64,000 nt of DNA, from the NCBI RefSeq assembly GCF_009793355.1, contig NZ_WTKP01000013.1:1-64000 (forward strand), written 5' to 3'. Of the stretch, positions 8,841 through 19,172 are shown piece after piece. Positions within the stretch are counted from its first letter, which is position 1, and every line of letters starts with the position of its first letter. The translations under genes were made by a program, and so were the position numbers. This stretch comes from Vreelandella zhuhanensis (GTDB lineage Bacteria; Pseudomonadota; Gammaproteobacteria; Pseudomonadales; Halomonadaceae). Under the pieces are notes generated by a model. It did no database searches. It was not told the DNA's origin and saw only the letters and a list, made by a program, of their open reading frames with translations.

Positions 8841-9869
8841 TTAAGCCTCCTCCTTGTCTTTCTGGGCCAATGCCTTGGCGCACTCCTGAACAAGTTTGGG
8901 GCCACGATAAATCAACCCCGAATACAGTTGCACCAGATCCGCACCGGCCTCGCGTTTGGCTAACGCTGCTTCCTTGTTATCGATCCCGCCCACCCCGATG
9001 ATCGGAAGTGTCGGCAGGTGGCGTCTCAGTTCACGAATGACGGTATTGGATGCCTCGAGCACCGGCCGCCCGGATAGCCCGCCCTGCTCTTGGGCATGTT
9101 CCAGGCCAAGTACTGCCTCGCGTGACACCGTGGTATTGGTGGCAATCACGCCGTCCAGGGCATTGTCACGAATACTTTGAGACACCAGTTCGACTTCTTC
9201 CGGCGTCATGTCCGGGGCGATCTTGATAAGCAGCGGCACGCGCCGCCCGCTTTGTTGATCCAGCCGGGTGGCTTGTTCACGCAGTGGCTCCAACAGCGCA
9301 TTGAGTTGCTCACCAAACTGCAACGTGCGCAACCCCGGGGTATTGGGGGATGAAATGTTCACGGTGATGTAACCCGCCACCTCATGTACCTGGTTCAAGC
9401 ACACCAAGTAATCATCCAAGGCACTTTCCACCGGTGTGGTCAGGTTTTTGCCGATATTGATACCTACCACGCCGGTATAACGGTGCTTTTTCACCTGGGC
9501 GACCAAATGCGCCACGCCGGCGTTATTGAAGCCCATCCGGTTGATGATGGCACCCTGCTCGGGCAGACGAAACATGCGCGGCTTGGGATTGCCTGCCTGC
9601 GCCTTGGGGGTCACGGTGCCTACTTCGACGAAACCGAACCCCAAGGCGCCGAGTGCATCCAGATGGTCGGCATTCTTGTCGAGCCCCGCCGCCAGACCTA
9701 CCCGGTTGGGAAAGGTAAGTCCCATCAAGGTGACCGGGTCTGCGATTGCCTTGCCTGCCAGGCGCTGCACCAACCGCAGCCGATGTAACCGATCCAAGGC
9801 ACTCAGGGTCGTGTCATGAGCGGTTTCCGGATCCAGGCGAAACAACAGCGAACGGGCCAATGCGTACAT
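8841..9869 (-). CDS. pyrD: Dihydroorotate dehydrogenase (quinone), class 2
   Basis: This 342-residue membrane-associated flavoenzyme oxidises dihydroorotate to orotate in pyrimidine synthesis and passes electrons to ubiquinone. The N-terminal amphipathic segment MYALARSLLFRLDPE marks the class 2 enzyme. Motifs include NRVGLAAGLDKNAD, NISSPNTPGLR (with the catalytic Ser) and the FMN phosphate site GVGGI. ATG 9869 has a GGAG box and gives the standard class 2 N-terminus; an ATG at 9986 would add 39 unrelated residues. It is convergent with rmf. Confidence 0.96.
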   Translation of the reverse strand: MYALARSLLFRLDPETAHDTTLSALDRLHRLRLVQRLAGKAIADPVTLMGLTFPNRVGLAAGLDKNADHLDALGALGFGFVEVGTVTPKAQAGNPKPRMFRLPEQGAIINRMGFNNAGVAHLVAQVKKHRYTGVVGINIGKNLTTPVESALDDYLVCLNQVHEVAGYITVNISSPNTPGLRTLQFGEQLNALLEPLREQATRLDQQSGRRVPLLIKIAPDMTPEEVELVSQSIRDNALDGVIATNTTVSREAVLGLEHAQEQGGLSGRPVLEASNTVIRELRRHLPTLPIIGVGGIDNKEAALAKREAGADLVQLYSGLIYRGPKLVQECAKALAQKDKEEA

Positions 9870-10004
9870 AGATGCTCCAAAGCAGGCGGGCGACAAATAA
9901 CGATGCGCGGCGAGTATAGCGTAAAGCCGCATAACGACGAACCCCGCGCTCGGTAACGAGCACGGGGTTGAGGTTGCCGAGAACATCCGGCCATTGCGGC
10001 AGTG

Positions 10005-13000
10005 CTAGCTTTCGCTATCGCTCTCGGCCAGGTCCACCAGCTCGCGTACCGCGACGGCAAACAAGGCAAAACCGCCTTCGTTACCGCTGCGCACCTCTTC
10101 GATCAGGCGGCACCAGCGCTGATGCAAGTGAGCATGAAGCGCCAGCCATTGCGCCACCCTCTCCTGAGTGTCGCGATTTCCGGCCTCTAGTTTGAGCACG
10201 CTACTGGTAAGCGCCAGCTGTTGACGATCGATATCGTCGCGGAACGTTTCCCGCGCTTGCGCCTGCCAGCTGTCACGCACATCCAGCTCGGTGACCTGCT
10301 GAATCATCCACGGCAGTTCCAGGCGACTGCCGATTTCGTAGAACACCTCCGCCACTCGCTGAGGTTTTTCATTGGTCTGGCGTGCCGTCTGAATAATACC
10401 CAGCCCGGCATAGAGGCTCGGCGCAGCCGCCACCGAGGCAGCCAAGGTAGCCGGGGCACCGGCCCCGAGCAGCTGGTCACGGCGCTGCTCCCAACGCGCC
10501 TGTTCTTCGCCACGCAGAAGCTCACCGATATCTTCCTGCAATTGCCCCAGACGCGGGCCAAAGTACTCGATGGCCTCCCGAGTCGCAAGACCCAGATGTT
10601 GACGCAGGAACCAGCGCGTCGCGCGGCGCAACATCCGCATCACATCCAGCATCATGGAATACTGCACCTGGCTTTCGACCTGATTGTCCAAGGCTTCGAT
10701 CTGCTGCCAAAGCTCGGATAAATTGAAGCTGTCGCGGGCCACGATATAAGCACGGGCGATATCGGCGCGCCCCGCCCCCGTGGAATCCATCAAGCGACGA
10801 GTGAACACGATGCCCATGTGGTCAACCAGGTCATTGGCTACCTGGGTCGCCACAATTTCACGCCGGAGGCGGTGATCGTACATCTCGGGCTTGAAGCGCT
10901 CGACCAGCACCTTGGGGAAAATGCGTTCCAGGTAGCGGGTAATGATCGGATCATCCGGTACTTCCGAGGCAATCAAGTCGCCTTTCAGGGTGCTCTTGGC
11001 ATAGGAGATCAATACCGACAATTCCGGCAATGTCATTCCCTGGCCGCTTCCGGCACGCTCCTTGATCACTTCATCGGTAGGCAGAAATTCCAGTTCACGG
11101 TCAATTTGACCCGTGGCTTCCAGCTCGCTGATGAAACGCCGGAAAGGCCCGATGCTTTGACGCGATAGCAGAGCCGATAAATCCAGCGCTTGAGTCTGGC
11201 GATAATTATCCCTGATGACCAAGTCAGCGACTTCTTCGGTCATGTCCGCCAGGAGCTGATTGCGCTGCTTCTCGGTCATGTCACCGCGCTTGACCACTTC
11301 ATCGATCAATATCTTGATATTGACCTCATGGTCGGAGCAGTTGACCCCACCTGCATTATCGATGAAATCGGTATAGAGCAGCACGCCTCGCTCAGCGGCT
11401 TCCATGCGCCCACGCTGAGTCAGGCCCAGGTTGCCGCCTTCGCCGACCACTCGACAATTGAGATCGGTGCCGTTAATGCGCAAGGCGTCATTGGTCTTGT
11501 CGCCCACATCGGCATCGCTTTCCTCGCTACTTTTGACGTAGGTTCCGATACCGCCGTTCCAGATCAAATCCACCGAGGATTTGAGCATGGCACGAATCAA
11601 TTCATTGGGAGAAAGGTGGGTTTGCGTAATGCCCAAAGCACTTTGCATCGGCTTGGTAATCGCGATGGATTTGGCGCTGCGACTGAAGATACCGCCGCCT
11701 TCGGAAATCAGTTCACGGCTGTAATCATCCCAACTGGAACGCGGCATGTCGAACAGGCGCTTACGTTCCGCAAAGCTGGTTTGCTCATCCGGGGTGGGGT
11801 CGACAAAGATATGCAGGTGGTTGAACGCCCCCACCAGGTGAATCTTGTCGGAGAGCAGCATGCCGTTACCGAAGACGTCACCGCCCATGTCACCGATGCC
11901 CACCACCGTGAAGGGCTCTTGCTGAGTATCGATATTCAGGCTGCGGAAATGACGTTTGACCGACTCCCAGGCACCACGAGCGGTAATCCCCATTTTCTTG
12001 TGGTCGTAACCATTGGCGCCCCCCGAGGCGAAGGCATCCCCCAGCCAGTGGCCGTACTCCAGCGAGATTTCATTGGCAATATCGGAAAAAGTCGCCGTGC
12101 CCTTGTCGGCGGCCACCACCAGGTAGGCATCGGCTTCATCATGACGCACCACGCTCGGCGGCGGCACCACTTCACCGCCCACCAGGTTATCGGTTACGTC
12201 CAGCAGTGCCCGAATGAAGGTCTTGTAGCAGATGATCCCTTCGCGTTGCAACGTATCGCGGTCAGGGTTTTCCGGCATGCGTTTGCATATAAATCCACCC
12301 TTGGCGCCCACCGGCACGATCACCGCATTCTTGACTTGCTGTGCCTTGACCAGACCCAGCACCTCGGTACGGTAATCCTCATGGCGATCCGACCAACGCA
12401 ACCCACCGCGTGCCACCTTGCCGCCACGCAGATGCAAGCCTTCGACCCGGGGCGAACACATGAAGATTTCATACATCGGGCGCGGCTTGGGCATCCCGGT
12501 GACTTTGGAGGGCTCCAGCTTGTAGGCGATGTAATCCTTGGGTTCACCGCTCTTGGTCAATTGATAGTAATTGGTACGCAGCGTAGCCATTATCAATTCT
12601 ATAAAGCGACGAATCAGTTGGTCGTCGTTCAAGCTCGCTACGCTATCAAGCTGTTCATGCAGACGTGCCAGGCAAACCTCGGTATTCGCCTCTTGCTGAG
12701 ATGGATCAAAACGCAGGCGAAACAGCTCTACCAAGTTGCGAGTAATATCGGGGTGGTTGGCCAGCGTGGCGGCAATGTAGTCCTGGGACATACCGAAACG
12801 AATCTGCTTCAGATAACGTGCGTAACCACGCAGCATGGCGACTTCTCGCCATCCCAGATTGGCGCCGATGATCAAGCGATTGTAGGCGTCATTTTCGGCT
12901 GTTCCCGACCAGATATGCCGGAAGGCCTCGACGAAGGAATCACGCATTTCACTCAAGCTCACGCTCACGCTACGGCTGTGCTCAAGTTCAAAATCATGAA

Positions 13001-14831
13001 TCCAGTAACGCATATGGGTTGCATCGATTTCATAGGGCCGCTCACCCACCACTCTCAAGCCCAGGTTTTCCATCATCGGCAACACATCGGAAAGCGGGAT
13101 CGGGGTCTGCTTATGAAACAGTTTGAGATTGACCCCACCGCCTTGCTCTTCCAGTGGCCTATATAACGACAAGGACAGGTCTTCGCCGCCATCCAGTTCC
13201 ACTAGGTGCTGCATATCAAACACTGCGGTACGCGCACCGTAATCATCGCGATAGCTTGCGGAAAACGCATCGCGAAAATCATCCATCAAATGGTTAGCTT
13301 GTTCTTCGCCGAACCCCTCGATCATCGCGGCATGCAGTTCATCTCGCCAGCTGCGCGCCAGCTGCGCCACCTTGGCTTCCAGGCGCTTGAGATCGAAATC
13401 TTTGGGCGTTTCGCCATTGAAGCGCAATACCAGCTGAATGCGTGCCAATATCGATTCGGAGAGGTAGGTGTTGAAGTCGCCAAAACTGGCATCCAGTTCT
13501 TCACACAGCATATTTTGCAAGCGTTGGCGCAAGTCGGTGGAAAACACATCACGCGGCACGAACACCAGGCAGGAATAGAACTTACCGCTGAGATCAGCGC
13601 GAATGAACAACCGCACCTGCCGTCGCTCACGGATATTGAGAATCCCCAAGGCGGTGCTGGCCAGCGACTCGGTATCGATATGGAAAAGATCGTCACGGGG
13701 AAAGACTTCCAATACCTGCAAAAGCTGCTTGCCGTTATGCCCCTGCGGGTTGAAACCGGCAATGTCCATCACCGCCTTGAGCTTGCGCCTGAGTAGCGGA
13801 ATATTGCGGGGCGATTCGTTATATACCGTGGCGGTGAACAAGCCGAAAAAGCGCCGCTCGCCAAGCACGTTGCCTTGTTCATCATAGCGGTCGACGGTGA
13901 TGTAATCGGGATATGTCGGGCGATGTATCCGGGAATGATGAGCACTTTTGGCAAACGAGAGTAGCTGCGGCACCACGACATAGCCGTGAGTATCATCGAT
14001 CCCTTCAGAGGTCCGAATGCGCTCGCGGTAACGCGGCTGGTTCAATCGGAACACCCCCAGCACACTCGACTCATCGCGCTTTAGCTCACCTTGCTCAAGC
14101 ACATATTCGTCGTACCCCAACAGGGTAAAATTATCCTTGAGTAGCCACTCAAGAAAGGCAATCGCTTCTTCATGGTCATCCGGATCGACCTGCGGAGGGC
14201 AGACCCTTTCAGTTTCCTGAATAGCCGCCCTGATACGCTCACACATGGCGTCGTAGTCGCGCACGGCCGTGCGCACATCTCGCAGAACCTTGTGTAGCTG
14301 AACTTCGATATCATGCAGCGCGGAAGGATCGGTATGGCGGTCGACCTCGATCACAATCAGGGATTCCCGCATCGGCGGGGCATTTTCATCACGTGGCGAG
14401 GCCAAAGCTTGCAACTGGTATTGGCTATCACGCTCCACCGCCAATACCGCATTCTGAATGGCATGTACCGTCAAGCCATGGCGATTAAGCTCAATACGTA
14501 CCGAGTCGACTAGAAACGGCATGTCCTCATGCAATACTGCCACGAAGGTATGCGTGGATTGCCAGCCATGCTCTTCGAAATCAGGATTGAAGACGCGAAC
14601 CTTGGGCTTTTCCGGGTCATGCCGTTGTAAAAACTGCCAGACCGAAAGGGTCGCGCCATAGAGGTCATCCAGGCGGCGATCGATAAGGTCTTCGACCGGT
14701 ACGGTGGCATAGAAATGACGGGCAAACGCCTCAATCGCAGCAGCGCGAGGGGCATCCAGGCGGCTTTGCAGACGTTCACGCAACTGCTTGAGTATATCTT
14801 GCCGGCTTTCTTCGATTGCAACGTAATGCAT
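10005..14831 (-). CDS. gdhB: NAD-specific glutamate dehydrogenase, large (about 180 kDa) type
   Basis: This 1608-residue GDH oxidises glutamate to 2-oxoglutarate and ammonia with NAD and is mainly catabolic. The first 700 residues are the long N-terminal regulatory region of the family. The catalytic domain is recognised by RGGLRWSDR and by VPVGAKGGFICKRM (near residue 840, with the active-site lysine), followed by VGIGDMGGDVFGNGM and IWNGGIGTYVK in the nucleotide-binding part. A helical C-terminal domain follows. Its length is close to Pseudomonas GdhB (about 1620). It stands alone, and its product enters the TCA cycle at the step served by sucAB. Confidence 0.96.
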   Translation of the reverse strand: MHYVAIEESRQDILKQLRERLQSRLDAPRAAAIEAFARHFYATVPVEDLIDRRLDDLYGATLSVWQFLQRHDPEKPKVRVFNPDFEEHGWQSTHTFVAVLHEDMPFLVDSVRIELNRHGLTVHAIQNAVLAVERDSQYQLQALASPRDENAPPMRESLIVIEVDRHTDPSALHDIEVQLHKVLRDVRTAVRDYDAMCERIRAAIQETERVCPPQVDPDDHEEAIAFLEWLLKDNFTLLGYDEYVLEQGELKRDESSVLGVFRLNQPRYRERIRTSEGIDDTHGYVVVPQLLSFAKSAHHSRIHRPTYPDYITVDRYDEQGNVLGERRFFGLFTATVYNESPRNIPLLRRKLKAVMDIAGFNPQGHNGKQLLQVLEVFPRDDLFHIDTESLASTALGILNIRERRQVRLFIRADLSGKFYSCLVFVPRDVFSTDLRQRLQNMLCEELDASFGDFNTYLSESILARIQLVLRFNGETPKDFDLKRLEAKVAQLARSWRDELHAAMIEGFGEEQANHLMDDFRDAFSASYRDDYGARTAVFDMQHLVELDGGEDLSLSLYRPLEEQGGGVNLKLFHKQTPIPLSDVLPMMENLGLRVVGERPYEIDATHMRYWIHDFELEHSRSVSVSLSEMRDSFVEAFRHIWSGTAENDAYNRLIIGANLGWREVAMLRGYARYLKQIRFGMSQDYIAATLANHPDITRNLVELFRLRFDPSQQEANTEVCLARLHEQLDSVASLNDDQLIRRFIELIMATLRTNYYQLTKSGEPKDYIAYKLEPSKVTGMPKPRPMYEIFMCSPRVEGLHLRGGKVARGGLRWSDRHEDYRTEVLGLVKAQQVKNAVIVPVGAKGGFICKRMPENPDRDTLQREGIICYKTFIRALLDVTDNLVGGEVVPPPSVVRHDEADAYLVVAADKGTATFSDIANEISLEYGHWLGDAFASGGANGYDHKKMGITARGAWESVKRHFRSLNIDTQQEPFTVVGIGDMGGDVFGNGMLLSDKIHLVGAFNHLHIFVDPTPDEQTSFAERKRLFDMPRSSWDDYSRELISEGGGIFSRSAKSIAITKPMQSALGITQTHLSPNELIRAMLKSSVDLIWNGGIGTYVKSSEESDADVGDKTNDALRINGTDLNCRVVGEGGNLGLTQRGRMEAAERGVLLYTDFIDNAGGVNCSDHEVNIKILIDEVVKRGDMTEKQRNQLLADMTEEVADLVIRDNYRQTQALDLSALLSRQSIGPFRRFISELEATGQIDRELEFLPTDEVIKERAGSGQGMTLPELSVLISYAKSTLKGDLIASEVPDDPIITRYLERIFPKVLVERFKPEMYDHRLRREIVATQVANDLVDHMGIVFTRRLMDSTGAGRADIARAYIVARDSFNLSELWQQIEALDNQVESQVQYSMMLDVMRMLRRATRWFLRQHLGLATREAIEYFGPRLGQLQEDIGELLRGEEQARWEQRRDQLLGAGAPATLAASVAAAPSLYAGLGIIQTARQTNEKPQRVAEVFYEIGSRLELPWMIQQVTELDVRDSWQAQARETFRDDIDRQQLALTSSVLKLEAGNRDTQERVAQWLALHAHLHQRWCRLIEEVRSGNEGGFALFAVAVRELVDLAESDSES

Positions 14832-14985
14832 CCATCACCTCGACTGCCTGGGCCAGTAATTTGGCCGAAAAACACATGACAACAGGCCATTGGCCCACTT
14901 TGAACTCTAGCTTACTCTAGTGAGTCGCCACACCCTAACCCCTGCCATCTTGCTCATAACGCATACCGATCAGGCATCAAGCCCG

Positions 14986-16101
14986 TCATGCTGTACCATC
15001 GATTCGCTGCAGCAGCACGCCACATTCACAATGCTTGGTAAATGGGAACTGGTCAAATAAGGCAAATCGCGTTATTCGGTGAGTGCTCGTCAGTACCTGC
15101 AAGTTGTCAAGCAAGGTAGCGGGATTGCATGAAATATAGACAATTCGTTGATATTCGCTAAGTTGCCGACAGCTCTCCTCGTCCAGACCGGCACGCGGCG
15201 GGTCCACCAGTACCGTTGAAAATGCATAGGCTTCCAGCGCCATCTCGGCCACCCGCCGACCTTTTTTCTCGCCTTTCAATGCTTGCGAGAACTCCTCTGC
15301 GGACATGCGCGCCACCTGAGCGTTACTCACCTGATTGGCTTGCAGGTTGACGTTGGCACTTGCGACTGAAGTACGTGAAATTTCCGTTGCCAATACGCGG
15401 CGAAAATTTCCCGCTAACGCCACGGTAAAATTACCATTGCCGCAATAAAGCTCCACCAGATCCGCTGATTCGCTCCCTTGGGTCACCTCAAGCGCCCAGC
15501 TCAACATGGCCCGGCATATCTGCGCATTGGGTTGAGTAAAACTATTTTCCACTTGCTGATAAACCAGTTCTCGGCCACCCACTTCCAGCCGTTCCCATAC
15601 ATGGTCATGACTGAGTACCAACCGTTGCTTGCGCGAACGACCGATAATCATGATTCCCAATCGAGCTTCCAGGGCGCGCGCCTGAGCCTCCCAGGCATCC
15701 TCCAGCGGGCGGTGGTACACCAGCGTGACTAACGCTTCACCGGAAAGCGTGGTTAGAAATTCCACTTGAAAGAGCTTGCGTCGCAAGACATCGCTTTCCA
15801 GAAACGCTTCACGCAACTGAGGCATCAACTCATTGATTCGGCGGCTCGCCACTGGGTATTGATCCATTCGCACGGTGCGTTTGTCTTTGGGGTTTTCCGG
15901 ATCAACCTCAAACATGGCATAAAATAGATCGTCGCCTTCATGCCAGATGCGAAATTCGCAACGCTGACGGTAATGGCTGGGAGGCGAGGTGAATACCTCA
16001 AGCTCGGGGGGCTCGAAACAGGCAAAGTCGTGGATGATCTGCTCACGCTTTTCAGCTAATTGTGCGGTGTAATGTGCGGGGTCAACAACGGGAATAGCCA
16101 A
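14986..16101 (-). CDS. trmA: tRNA (uracil-5-)-methyltransferase TrmA
   Basis: This 371-residue SAM-dependent enzyme makes m5U54 in the T loop of tRNAs. Motifs are SHYRQRCEFRIWHEGDDLF, QVENSFTQPN, the SAM-site ELYCGNGNF and DPPRAGLD, and the nucleophile Cys325 in YISCNP. I place the start at TTG 16101 because AGGAG lies 5 nt upstream and the protein then aligns with E. coli TrmA up to the shared AQLAEK. In-frame ATG 16125 and TTG 16155 have no ribosome-binding site. It sits between gdhB and murI on the same strand. Confidence 0.94.
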   Translation of the reverse strand: MAIPVVDPAHYTAQLAEKREQIIHDFACFEPPELEVFTSPPSHYRQRCEFRIWHEGDDLFYAMFEVDPENPKDKRTVRMDQYPVASRRINELMPQLREAFLESDVLRRKLFQVEFLTTLSGEALVTLVYHRPLEDAWEAQARALEARLGIMIIGRSRKQRLVLSHDHVWERLEVGGRELVYQQVENSFTQPNAQICRAMLSWALEVTQGSESADLVELYCGNGNFTVALAGNFRRVLATEISRTSVASANVNLQANQVSNAQVARMSAEEFSQALKGEKKGRRVAEMALEAYAFSTVLVDPPRAGLDEESCRQLSEYQRIVYISCNPATLLDNLQVLTSTHRITRFALFDQFPFTKHCECGVLLQRIDGTA

Positions 16102-16221
16102 AGGAGCTCCTCTCAATGACGGCATGCTAGGTCGGTGTAATGCAAGTCGAATCAATACGGTGAATTAGTCCGCAACGGGCCAATAAAAACGCTTCGTACC
16201 TATGGTCGGCCAAGACGGGCA

Positions 16222-17052
16222 TCAGGATATTTGGGGTATGTCCAGCAGATGAAAATCGACAAAGCCGTAGGCGGCAAGCCTGGGCTCAAGTGGCGTAATC
16301 GGTGCTGTGGTAAAGCAGCTGCCATCAAGCGGGTGAGTGGCTAGATCCGGGGCTACCTGAGCGACGCGGCGGGCAATCGCCGGGCTGGAATCGATCCAAT
16401 TCAGAGGGCATGGGGCAAGTTCGACCAACCAGGGCAGCAACAATGGAAAATGGGTGCAGCCAAGTACCACCGCATCCATTGGCGGGGTCTGGCGAGTGGC
16501 TTGCCAAATCGGGCTCAAAACGGCGTTGATTCGCGTGGTATTCGGCGCCTTCCCCGTCGCCAAAAGGGTTTCCGCCTCCACGACCAACTCATCGGCAGCG
16601 ACTCGCGTTACCTGGCAGTCAGAAGCGAAGGCATCGATCAAGCGATGGGTATAAGGCCGAGCGATGGTGGCACTGGTGGCCAGAAGCCCGATGTGATGCG
16701 TTCGGCTTGCCTGGGCGGCAGGCTTTATCGCCGGCACCGTCCCCACGACGGGAATGCTCAAATGTTCGCGCAGCTTGCCCAATGCCAGCGTACTGGCGGT
16801 ATTGCAGGCCACAACCAGTATGCTCGGACGACAGGCATCCACGGCGGCACTGCATACCGCAAGAATGCGCGCAGTCAGCCAGTTATCTTCGCGGGTCCCA
16901 TAAGGCAACATGGCATTATCACAGGCGTAGCACAGGGCCGCTTCAGGGTTATGAGCGCGCAATTCAGCGACAACGGACAACCCACCGACACCGGAATCAA
17001 ATATCAGTACCGGCCCGGCCATGGCGCTTTCGACAAGCATCAAAACATCCAC
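16222..17052 (-). CDS. murI: Glutamate racemase
   Basis: This 276-residue enzyme supplies D-glutamate for peptidoglycan. FDSGVGGLSV (18-27) and the two catalytic cysteines, Cys83 in VACNTAS and Cys199 in LGCTHFPLL, are all present. The start is uncertain. GTG 17052 follows AGGGCCGA closely, ATG 17040 and ATG 17022 are in frame, and the family does not decide because its N-termini vary. The hemerythrin-like gene lies upstream on the same strand with a 61-bp gap, so the two may be cotranscribed. Confidence 0.95.
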   Translation of the reverse strand: MDVLMLVESAMAGPVLIFDSGVGGLSVVAELRAHNPEAALCYACDNAMLPYGTREDNWLTARILAVCSAAVDACRPSILVVACNTASTLALGKLREHLSIPVVGTVPAIKPAAQASRTHHIGLLATSATIARPYTHRLIDAFASDCQVTRVAADELVVEAETLLATGKAPNTTRINAVLSPIWQATRQTPPMDAVVLGCTHFPLLLPWLVELAPCPLNWIDSSPAIARRVAQVAPDLATHPLDGSCFTTAPITPLEPRLAAYGFVDFHLLDIPQIS

Positions 17053-17113
17053 TCGGCCCTAAAAACCGCCATGCTACCATGCCTTGATCAGGTGATAACG
17101 ACTTTAACTTCGC

Positions 17114-17659
17114 TCAAAAAGATGGGACTTCTGCCTCACGCAACTCCGCGTAAATCTCGGGGTAGGCTTCTTGCAAGCGCTTGAGCGCTTGCTCCGTGCC
17201 ATCTGGCAGTGTCTTCTTGAGCTGCTGCATTTCTTCTTCATTCAAATGCTCGCGAATCAAGGGAAACAGCTCTTCACGTTCCTGGCGCAGGTAACGACGA
17301 TGCGTTTCCACATAAGCCTTAAGGTCGGCAGCGAAGCGATCCATCGGCACTATCGCATCCATCAGGATCATGTCGATATCATTGGAAAGACGCTTGAGGC
17401 GACCGTGAAGTGCTCGGTAATCTTCCGCCATCTGCTTGCCAAGCTCGGCATATTCGGGCGCCTTGGTTTGAAGATAATCGACGCACACCCGTTCGATCGG
17501 CTGGGTAAACCCTTCCATGTAAGACAGGATGTAGTCGACGACTTCCCGCATCAGTTGGAAATTCGGGCGCTCCCCTTTGTCCAGGGTTTTATACTTAAGC
17601 TGCAAAACGTGCAGAATACGCGCCATATTGGCATGATCTTGACGTAGTTGACTTAACAT
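17114..17659 (-). CDS. Degenerate hemerythrin-fold (HHE) protein
   Basis: The 181-residue, all-helical protein starts MLSQLRQDHANMARIL, the standard opening of bacterial HHE-domain proteins, and keeps the family's helix pattern and its LFPLIREHL ending of helix 4. Against the consensus I remember, most iron ligands are gone. The HHPxE motif of helix 2 reads TQPIE (52-56), the helix 3 His position is Tyr81, and the helix 4 His position is Tyr123. Only His9, Glu56 and Glu127 remain at ligand positions. It probably cannot build a di-iron centre and may be a structural or sensory relative. The ATG follows a GGAGAT box. Confidence 0.8.
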   Translation of the reverse strand: MLSQLRQDHANMARILHVLQLKYKTLDKGERPNFQLMREVVDYILSYMEGFTQPIERVCVDYLQTKAPEYAELGKQMAEDYRALHGRLKRLSNDIDMILMDAIVPMDRFAADLKAYVETHRRYLRQEREELFPLIREHLNEEEMQQLKKTLPDGTEQALKRLQEAYPEIYAELREAEVPSF

Positions 17660-17824
17660 CGAATCATCTCCTTTCTCAACTCATGCCGCTCGACTGGCTT
17701 CAGCCACTCAGTGACACATAATGCTGATGGTCTGATCGGCGAGTGCCAATGCCTAAGGTAGCCCGCTATGTAGGCTATTACCACAGGCAGCGCCTAAAAA
17801 GGCGGTTGTTCTACGGAGTTTCTC

Positions 17825-19156
17825 ATGGATCTTTTTAGTCGCGCCACCCCTCACGACCAAGCACCGCTGGCATTTCGGATGCGCCCGCGCAATATGGACG
17901 ACTATGTTGGCCAACAAGCTTTGGTCTCAGCCGGAAAACCCCTGCGACGCATGGTGGAAACCGGTGTTATCCGCTCCATGATTCTATGGGGACCACCAGG
18001 CGTAGGCAAAACGACCCTGGCCGAGATACTCGCAGCCGAGTCCGGTGCGCATCTGGAGCATCTAAGTGCCGTGATGGCGGGGGTCAAGGAGCTGCGCGCC
18101 GTGGTGGAGCGCGCCCAGGCTCTCGCACCCACGCCGGTCCTGCTGTTTCTCGACGAGATTCATCGGCTCAACAAAAGCCAGCAGGATGCCCTCTTGCCCC
18201 ATGTAGAATCTGGGCTGGTTACCTTGATCGGCGCGACGACCGAGAACCCTTCCTTTGAAGTCAACTCCGCCTTGCTTTCGCGAGCCAGGGTCTATGTGTT
18301 GAAGCCGCTGAGTGATACTGAGCTGGTCGAGGTAATGTATCGAGCCTTACATGACCCAGCCCGCGGGCTGGGAAGCAGGTCAATTCAGGTAGATGAAGAG
18401 ATATTGCGTGTATTGGCGCACGCCAGTGGCGGCGATGCCAGGCGTGCCTTGGGGTTACTTGAAACCGCCTGTGATTTCACTCAACAGCAAAACGGCCGGG
18501 AAGTACTTAGCCAAGAGGCGCTGGCCGATGTACTGGGCCATCAGGCTGGCGCCTTTGATAAACAGGGCGATGTCTACTACGACCTGCTTTCGGCGATTCA
18601 CAAGTCCGTGCGTTCCTCACGTCCGGATGCAGCACTGCTTTACATGGCCCGTTTCATGCAGGGCGGCGGCGACCCTTTGGACGTGGTACGCCGATTGGCA
18701 GCCATCGCCTCGGAAGATGTCGGCAATGCCGACCCACGCGCCCTACCCTTGGTCATGGCCGCCTGGGATGCCTATTTACGTTTAGGCGATTACGAGGGCC
18801 AGCGCGCCTTGGCTCAGGCGGCGATTCACTTGGCGGTAGCCCCCAAAAGCAACCGTATCGATAGCGCCTGGAAAGCGGCCAATGCCTTTGTCAGGCAACA
18901 GCCGCAACTGGAAGTCCCTACGTACTTACGCAATGCCCCAACGGCGCTGATGAAAACCCTAGGGCATGGTCAGGGCTATCGCTACGCTCACAACGAACCC
19001 GGAGGCTACCCGGCGGGTAGTGAACATGATTGCTGGCCGGACGCACTACCTCATGAGCAGTTCTACCAGCCAAGCGATTTGGGACAGGAAAAGCGCTTCG
19101 CCGAAATTATGGCCTGGCGAGCCAGGCAGGATGACGAAGCGGGTCAAAAAGGGTGA
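17825..19156 (+). CDS. rarA: Replication-associated recombination protein A (RarA/MgsA)
   Basis: This 443-residue AAA+ ATPase acts at stalled replication forks. Walker A is GPPGVGKT (56-63), Walker B is LFLDEIH (107-113), and sensor 1 is in [10 protein letters not shown]. The family's C-terminal tetramerisation region ends in [11 protein letters not shown] and a short tail. E. coli has the order ftsK-lolA-rarA on one strand. Here rarA is convergent with lolA, with only 16 bp between stop codons and no terminator visible. GGAG lies 7 nt before the ATG. Confidence 0.97.
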   Translation: MDLFSRATPHDQAPLAFRMRPRNMDDYVGQQALVSAGKPLRRMVETGVIRSMILWGPPGVGKTTLAEILAAESGAHLEHLSAVMAGVKELRAVVERAQALAPTPVLLFLDEIHRLNKSQQDALLPHVESGLVTLIGATTENPSFEVNSALLSRARVYVLKPLSDTELVEVMYRALHDPARGLGSRSIQVDEEILRVLAHASGGDARRALGLLETACDFTQQQNGREVLSQEALADVLGHQAGAFDKQGDVYYDLLSAIHKSVRSSRPDAALLYMARFMQGGGDPLDVVRRLAAIASEDVGNADPRALPLVMAAWDAYLRLGDYEGQRALAQAAIHLAVAPKSNRIDSAWKAANAFVRQQPQLEVPTYLRNAPTALMKTLGHGQGYRYAHNEPGGYPAGSEHDCWPDALPHEQFYQPSDLGQEKRFAEIMAWRARQDDEAGQKG

Positions 19157-19172
19157 ATCACAAGAGATTGAA

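Noticed and set aside
8392..8883. 163-codon open frame opposite rmf
   Set aside because: It runs through the rmf gene and its terminator and has no ribosome-binding site or domain; the Rmf match is decisive.
11190..13166. 658-codon open frame on the plus strand
   Set aside because: It lies opposite gdhB, whose motifs are complete. The plus-strand protein shows no family pattern and is a shadow of a G+C-rich gene.
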